Below are positions 6,302 through 10,055 of a stretch of DNA of 10,055 bases, piece by piece. The DNA comes from Ruminococcus sp. (GTDB lineage: Bacteria > Bacillota > Clostridia > Oscillospirales > Ruminococcaceae): contig DYCW01000153.1 of NCBI GenBank assembly GCA_019417865.1, positions 1 to 10,055 on the forward strand, written 5' to 3'. Positions within the stretch are counted from its first letter, which is position 1, and each line of letters opens with the position of its first letter. Below the pieces are notes generated by a model that saw only the letters and a program-made list of their open reading frames with translations, made no database searches and was not told the origin of the DNA. A program made the translations under genes and the position numbers.

Positions 6302-6621
6302 TATACAGACGGAATCAAAAAGGCTGTCGTATTTTCACATCCGAAAAGTTTTATAAAAAGGATTCCACATTGCTTTTATCCATTTCAGAGCCGCTTTCCG
6401 CTGTCCTTTTTCTACCATCTTATCTTATGATCTCCCCGCCATCTAATGCAAATCCCGCTGCTGTTCCTGTACAGTAATCTATTTCCATACAATTTTAGAA
6501 AAATTCATGTTAATTCAGACAGTTTATTTGCAGCAGTTTCATCTTATTTCTAATATTATAAACTTTTATGAATAAACAACTAAATTCAAACCGAACGGCT
6601 TGTCAGACAGCAAAAACTATG
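6302..6621. other. gap without a recognisable gene; two tiny - strand ORFs
   Basis: This AT-rich stretch separates the ATPase promoter from the membrane-protein gene. On the - strand a 22-codon ORF (6420-6488, MEIDYCTGTAAGFALDGGEI...) is followed one base after its stop by a 27-codon ORF (6335-6418, MVEKGQRKAALKWIKAMW...). The second has a GGGGAG 13 nt upstream. A TATAAT lies at 6555-6560 on that strand with a poor -35. These may be remnants or small proteins, and I recognise no family. No convincing terminator for the membrane-protein gene is visible. Confidence 0.3.
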
Positions 6622-7056
6622 CTACAATGAAGGAGATTGCTGTTTTAGATCAGATCCATTCTGAAATCGTTTCCGTACAGCATGACAGAGTCCAATGGCA
6701 GGGATGCAAATGAAAAACCAAAGAATCGAAAATGGCAGGCAAATCTGCCCGAACAGGTTCAACGGAACCTCCCGGTAACTCCAAACGTGCCACTGCATAA
6801 TCAAATTATCCAGCACCCCCACCACCATCTCCAGTGCCGTAATCATACAAGCACCGGAAACCGCCTGCAAAAACAGCGTATGCGGCGGGGCTGTCCCATG
6901 CATCCAGTAGAGTAATATCCCCACAATTCCACCAAGCAGGGTCATCGTCCAATGCGTATAGCCTCTTGCAGCAATCTCCAGAAGACTATAAATAAAACAG
7001 CCGAGTAAAAACATAAATGCCAGCTCGTAGCTGTGAATTTTCTGCGGTGCGGTCAT
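6622..7056 (-). CDS. putative ABC-transporter family membrane protein (CmpB-like)
   Basis: This is a 144-residue integral membrane protein with about four hydrophobic segments (near residues 13-28, 38-53, 62-82 and 105-128). The motifs GCFIYSLLEIAARGYTHWTM (residues 19-38), E-M-V-V-G-x5-L and PLNLFGQICLPFSILW fit the CmpB / putative ABC-transporter type IV family, a small uncharacterised group common in Firmicutes. The chosen start is the ATG at 7056, 8 nt after AAGG. A GTG three codons earlier lies inside the Shine-Dalgarno sequence (AAGGTGAG) and is rejected. The gene is divergent from malQ with a 110-bp shared upstream region. No ATPase partner is adjacent, so a transport role is unproven. 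Confidence 0.85.
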   Translation of the reverse strand: MTAPQKIHSYELAFMFLLGCFIYSLLEIAARGYTHWTMTLLGGIVGILLYWMHGTAPPHTLFLQAVSGACMITALEMVVGVLDNLIMQWHVWSYREVPLNLFGQICLPFSILWFFICIPAIGLCHAVRKRFQNGSDLKQQSPSL

Positions 7057-7113
7057 ATATCTCACCTTCTTTATTTTGATTGATTTTACACTGCAAGTTT
7101 GTTCTGCCTTTTA

Positions 7114-7140
7114 GTATAAACCAGAATGCTTGTGGTATAC
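7114..7140. promoter_or_regulatory. imperfect inverted repeat in the malQ upstream region
   Basis: GTATA-AA-CCA (7114-7123) is mirrored by TGG-TATAC (7133-7140), with two unpaired bases in the left arm. It lies 27 bp upstream of the malQ start and between the two divergent genes, where an operator could sit. No known operator consensus is matched. No confident -35/-10 pair was found for malQ. Confidence 0.25.
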
Positions 7141-7166
7141 CATATAGAAAGAAAGGAATTTTATCC

Positions 7167-8681
7167 ATGAGAAGAAGTGGTATTCTAATGCACATTTCCA
7201 GCCTGCCCTCCCGCTATGGCATCGGCAAGCTGGGCAAATCCGCTTACCAGTTTGCGGATTTTCTCAAAAAAAGCGGCGTTTCCGTGTGGCAAATTCTTCC
7301 GCTCTCTCCAACCAGCTACGGCGACTCCCCCTATCAATCCTTCTCCGCCTATGCCGGCAACCCATACTTCATTGACTTTGAATTGCTGGAAGAGCAGGGG
7401 CTGCTTCAGCACACAGACTATGCAGACCTGAACTGGGGCAGTCCGAACAAAGTCGATTACGAGCGACTCTATCAGATGTGTTTCCCTATTCTGCGGAAAG
7501 CATTCACCGCTTTTGACCGCAAAGATCCAGATTATCTTGCGTTCTGTGAAAAGCAACACACCTGGCTGCCGGATTATGCCCTGTTTATGGCATTGAAATT
7601 TGCCCATGATGGAAAAGCATGGGATCAATGGGAACCGGAACTGGCAATGCGGGATCCAGAAGCCCTTCAGAATGCTTGTTCTCAATATGCAGAAGAGGTG
7701 CAGTTCTTTCAGGTAATGCAGTACTGGTTCTATACACAGTGGGACAAGCTCAAAACCTACTGCAATCAAAACGGTCTGGAACTGATTGGCGATATGCCGA
7801 TTTACGTTTCCTATGACAGCGTAGAGGTCTGGGCACAGCCGGAACTGTTTGAACTGGATGAACAACATAAACCGATCTCTGTTGCCGGATGTCCGCCGGA
7901 TGTCTTTTCGCCGACCGGTCAGCTTTGGGGCAATCCGCTCTATGACTGGGATTATCACAAGAAAACTGGCTATCAATGGTGGATTCAGCGGCTGGCATTT
8001 GCGACTTCCATTTATGATACTGTCCGCATTGACCATTTCCGTGGTTTTGAAAGCTACTACAGCATTCCCTACGGCAATCCAACTGCGGAAATCGGCGAAT
8101 GGCGGAAGGGGCCGAATACCGCCCTGTTTACCGCCGCACAAAAAGCACTCGGCAAGCTGTCGATCATTGCAGAAGACCTTGGGTTCATCACACCGGAGGT
8201 ACAGGAAATGCTGGACGCCTGCGGCTATCCAGGCATGAAGATAACACAGTTTGCCTTCAGTGAAGGGGCAAAAAGTACCTATCTGCCGCAGAATTACAAA
8301 ACCACCAATTGCATTGCCTACACTGGCACACATGATAATATGACTCTGAACGGCTGGGTTTACGGTGCGACGGACAAGGAAATCAACTTTGCAAAACGTT
8401 ATCTACGGGTCAGAGACCGAAAGGACTTACCAGAAGCTATGCTGCGTCTCACCTGGGGCAGTGTCGCAGACCTCGCCATCGGACAAGTGCAGGACTTCTT
8501 ACAGGAACCGGCAAATGCACGGATGAATACACCGTCGACAGCATTCGGCAACTGGCAGTACCGCACTTCTGCAAAGCAGTTCAATCACAAGCTTTCTAAG
8601 AAAATTTATCAGCTCAACGCCCTGTATAACCGTCTGCCGGAAGCAGAAGCGGATACAGAGGAAATGGAACAGGAGGACTAA
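7167..8681 (+). CDS. malQ: 4-alpha-glucanotransferase (amylomaltase, GH77)
   Basis: This 504-residue cytosolic enzyme transfers alpha-1,4-glucan segments between maltodextrins and releases glucose. It is full length for GH77. The three catalytic acids expected in the family are present: nucleophile D289 in VRIDHFRGFE, acid/base E336 in IIAEDLG and D390 in TGTHDN. The N-terminal SGILMHISSLPSRYGIG and SPYQSFSAYAGNP blocks are typical of MalQ. The start is the ATG at 7167, 7 nt after AAAGGA; the open frame extends upstream to 7080 but without a ribosome binding site or family similarity. The stop is 5 bp before the phosphorylase ATG, and the AGGAGG for that gene (8671-8676) lies inside the malQ 3' end. 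The two genes therefore form an operon for maltodextrin or glycogen use. Confidence 0.97.
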   Translation: MRRSGILMHISSLPSRYGIGKLGKSAYQFADFLKKSGVSVWQILPLSPTSYGDSPYQSFSAYAGNPYFIDFELLEEQGLLQHTDYADLNWGSPNKVDYERLYQMCFPILRKAFTAFDRKDPDYLAFCEKQHTWLPDYALFMALKFAHDGKAWDQWEPELAMRDPEALQNACSQYAEEVQFFQVMQYWFYTQWDKLKTYCNQNGLELIGDMPIYVSYDSVEVWAQPELFELDEQHKPISVAGCPPDVFSPTGQLWGNPLYDWDYHKKTGYQWWIQRLAFATSIYDTVRIDHFRGFESYYSIPYGNPTAEIGEWRKGPNTALFTAAQKALGKLSIIAEDLGFITPEVQEMLDACGYPGMKITQFAFSEGAKSTYLPQNYKTTNCIAYTGTHDNMTLNGWVYGATDKEINFAKRYLRVRDRKDLPEAMLRLTWGSVADLAIGQVQDFLQEPANARMNTPSTAFGNWQYRTSAKQFNHKLSKKIYQLNALYNRLPEAEADTEEMEQED

Positions 8682-8686
8682 TTCCC

Positions 8687-10055
8687 ATGCAGAAAGATAT
8701 TTTTAAAAATCAACTGACACAGGCACTCGCCGGTATTGCACCGCAGGAGGCGACCCCACAGCAGCTGCATCAGGCAATTGGCGATGTGATCATGCACAAT
8801 ATTGCAGCAGACTGGAGCAAAAGCACACAGGCACACGAACAAAACCGCCATGCTTGCTACTTTTCCATGGAATTTCTGGTTGGTCGTGCGGTTTTCAATA
8901 ACCTGCTCTGTCTCGGCTGCTATGACGAAGTGGAGGCAGCTTTACAGGAACTGGGCGTTTCGCTCTCTTCTCTGGAGGAAATTGAAGACGCTGCCCTCGG
9001 CAACGGCGGTCTCGGCAGGCTGGCAGCCTGTTTCCTTGACAGTGCAGCCACACTGAACTTACCGCTGGATGGCTACGGCATTCGTTACAAATATGGTCTG
9101 TTCAAGCAGTCGATTGTGGACGGTTTCCAGAAGGAAGAACCGGACAACTGGATGCAGTATGGGGATGCTTGGTCCGTTCGCTGTGAGAAGGATGCCGTAT
9201 TGGTACATTTTAACGGGCAGACCGTCAAAGCAGTACCATATGATATGCCGGTCATCGGCTGCAAGACCTCACACATCAGTACACTGCGTCTGTGGCAGGC
9301 AGAACCCGTGCAGACTTTTGACTTTGACTTGTTCAACCAGCAAAAATATCTGGAAGCCGCTGCCGAAACCGTTTATGCGGAAGACATCTCCCGTGTCCTC
9401 TATCCAAACGATGACACCTGGGAGGGGAAGAAGCTTCGTCTGAAACAGCAGTACTTCTTCTGTGCAGCTTCCCTGTCTGATATTCTGAAAAAGCACAAGG
9501 CAACCTATGGCACACTGGACAATTTGGCAGACAAGCTTGCCGTACAGCTGAACGATACCCATCCGGTCATCTCCATTCCGGAACTGATTCGCCTGCTGAT
9601 ACTGGATGACAGCAGCCGGACATTTGCGGATGCCTTTGCGATTGCACAAAAGGTCTTCCGCTATACCAATCATACGGTTATGCCGGAGGCACTGGAAAAA
9701 TGGGACTGCCATCTGGTAGAAGAGCTGCTGCCGCAGCTGTACCCGATTATTGTACAAATCAATGAGGCACTGCTGACGGAGTTGTATCAGAAAAATATTC
9801 CAACCGAGCAGATTGCGAAAATGAAAATTATTCAGAATGGCATGGTGCACATGGCACACCTGGCGGTTTATGCCTCCTCTTATACCAACGGTGTAGCTGC
9901 TATTCACACACAGATTCTGAAGGATACCGTATTGGCAGACTGGTACAAAATCTGGCCGGAACGGTTCTTCAATGAGACAAACGGCATCACCCAGCGGCGT
10001 TGGCTGGCACTGTGCAACCGGGAACTGTCCGGACTGCTGACCGAATTGACAGGTT
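8687..10055 (+). CDS. glgP: glycogen/maltodextrin phosphorylase, 5' part
   Basis: The frame is open from the ATG at 8687 to the window edge (456 codons). Full-length family members have about 750-840 residues, so the C-terminal half, with the pyridoxal-phosphate lysine, lies outside. The enzyme releases glucose-1-phosphate from the non-reducing ends of alpha-1,4-glucans. Seen motifs are YFSMEFLVGR, the glycine-rich ALGNGGLGRLAACFLDS, GYGIRYKYGLF, QLNDTHP, YTNHTVMPEALEKW and FNETNGITQRRWL, all characteristic of GT35 phosphorylases. The start is 10 nt after AGGAGG at the end of malQ. The N-terminus is short and lacks a phosphorylatable regulatory extension like that of animal enzymes. Glycogen versus maltodextrin preference cannot be told from this part. 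Confidence 0.96.
   Translation, partial: MQKDIFKNQLTQALAGIAPQEATPQQLHQAIGDVIMHNIAADWSKSTQAHEQNRHACYFSMEFLVGRAVFNNLLCLGCYDEVEAALQELGVSLSSLEEIEDAALGNGGLGRLAACFLDSAATLNLPLDGYGIRYKYGLFKQSIVDGFQKEEPDNWMQYGDAWSVRCEKDAVLVHFNGQTVKAVPYDMPVIGCKTSHISTLRLWQAEPVQTFDFDLFNQQKYLEAAAETVYAEDISRVLYPNDDTWEGKKLRLKQQYFFCAASLSDILKKHKATYGTLDNLADKLAVQLNDTHPVISIPELIRLLILDDSSRTFADAFAIAQKVFRYTNHTVMPEALEKWDCHLVEELLPQLYPIIVQINEALLTELYQKNIPTEQIAKMKIIQNGMVHMAHLAVYASSYTNGVAAIHTQILKDTVLADWYKIWPERFFNETNGITQRRWLALCNRELSGLLTELTG

Noticed and set aside
7185..8333. A 382-codon open frame antisense to malQ.
   Set aside because: It lies in the shadow of the GH77 gene, with no ribosome binding site and no recognisable motif.
1..10055. 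tRNA, rRNA, CRISPR array, insertion sequence or phage attachment site.
   Set aside because: No cloverleaf, short regularly spaced direct repeats, transposase motifs or terminal inverted repeats were seen on either strand. The only tandem array is the coding leucine-rich-repeat block.

Overview
The window looks like chromosome of a Gram-positive, Ruminococcus-like member of the Clostridia. The evidence is a type I dockerin on a secreted protein, strong AGGAGG-type ribosome binding sites, near-consensus sigma-A promoters, a CIRCE heat-shock operator and moderate GC. The species assignment is inference.

Layout, left to right. A few bases of a possible upstream + strand gene end at a bidirectional hairpin terminator (about 80-124). 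Next, on the - strand, is a secreted BspA-type leucine-rich-repeat protein with a C-terminal two-repeat dockerin (154-1902). It has a perfect TTGACA-N17-TATAAT promoter and a structured leader that carries a 10-codon ORF. Between this gene and htpG lies a 589-bp stretch. It holds that promoter, a terminator, an orphan dockerin repeat (2219-2290, apparently the tail of a lost gene) and the htpG terminator. Then comes htpG (2492-4390, - strand), controlled by an exact CIRCE element with additional half-sites inside its promoter.

Upstream of htpG, on the same strand, is a two-gene AT-rich cassette (4521-6229). It encodes an OLD/RecF-like ATPase without a nuclease domain, and a small PD-(D/E)xK-type nuclease-like protein translationally coupled to it by an ATGA overlap. 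The cassette has its own promoter. I cannot match it to a named system, and it is the best candidate here for an undescribed (possibly anti-phage) system. A 390-bp gap with only tiny ORFs follows, then a small membrane protein of the CmpB / putative ABC-transporter family (6622-7056, - strand).

On the + strand, divergent from the membrane protein, is a maltodextrin/glycogen operon: malQ (7167-8681, 4-alpha-glucanotransferase) followed 5 bp later by a glycogen/maltodextrin phosphorylase that runs off the right edge (8687 onward). MalQ rearranges short maltodextrins into longer chains, which the phosphorylase then degrades to glucose-1-phosphate. This fits an organism that uses starch or other polysaccharides and displays dockerin-bearing proteins.
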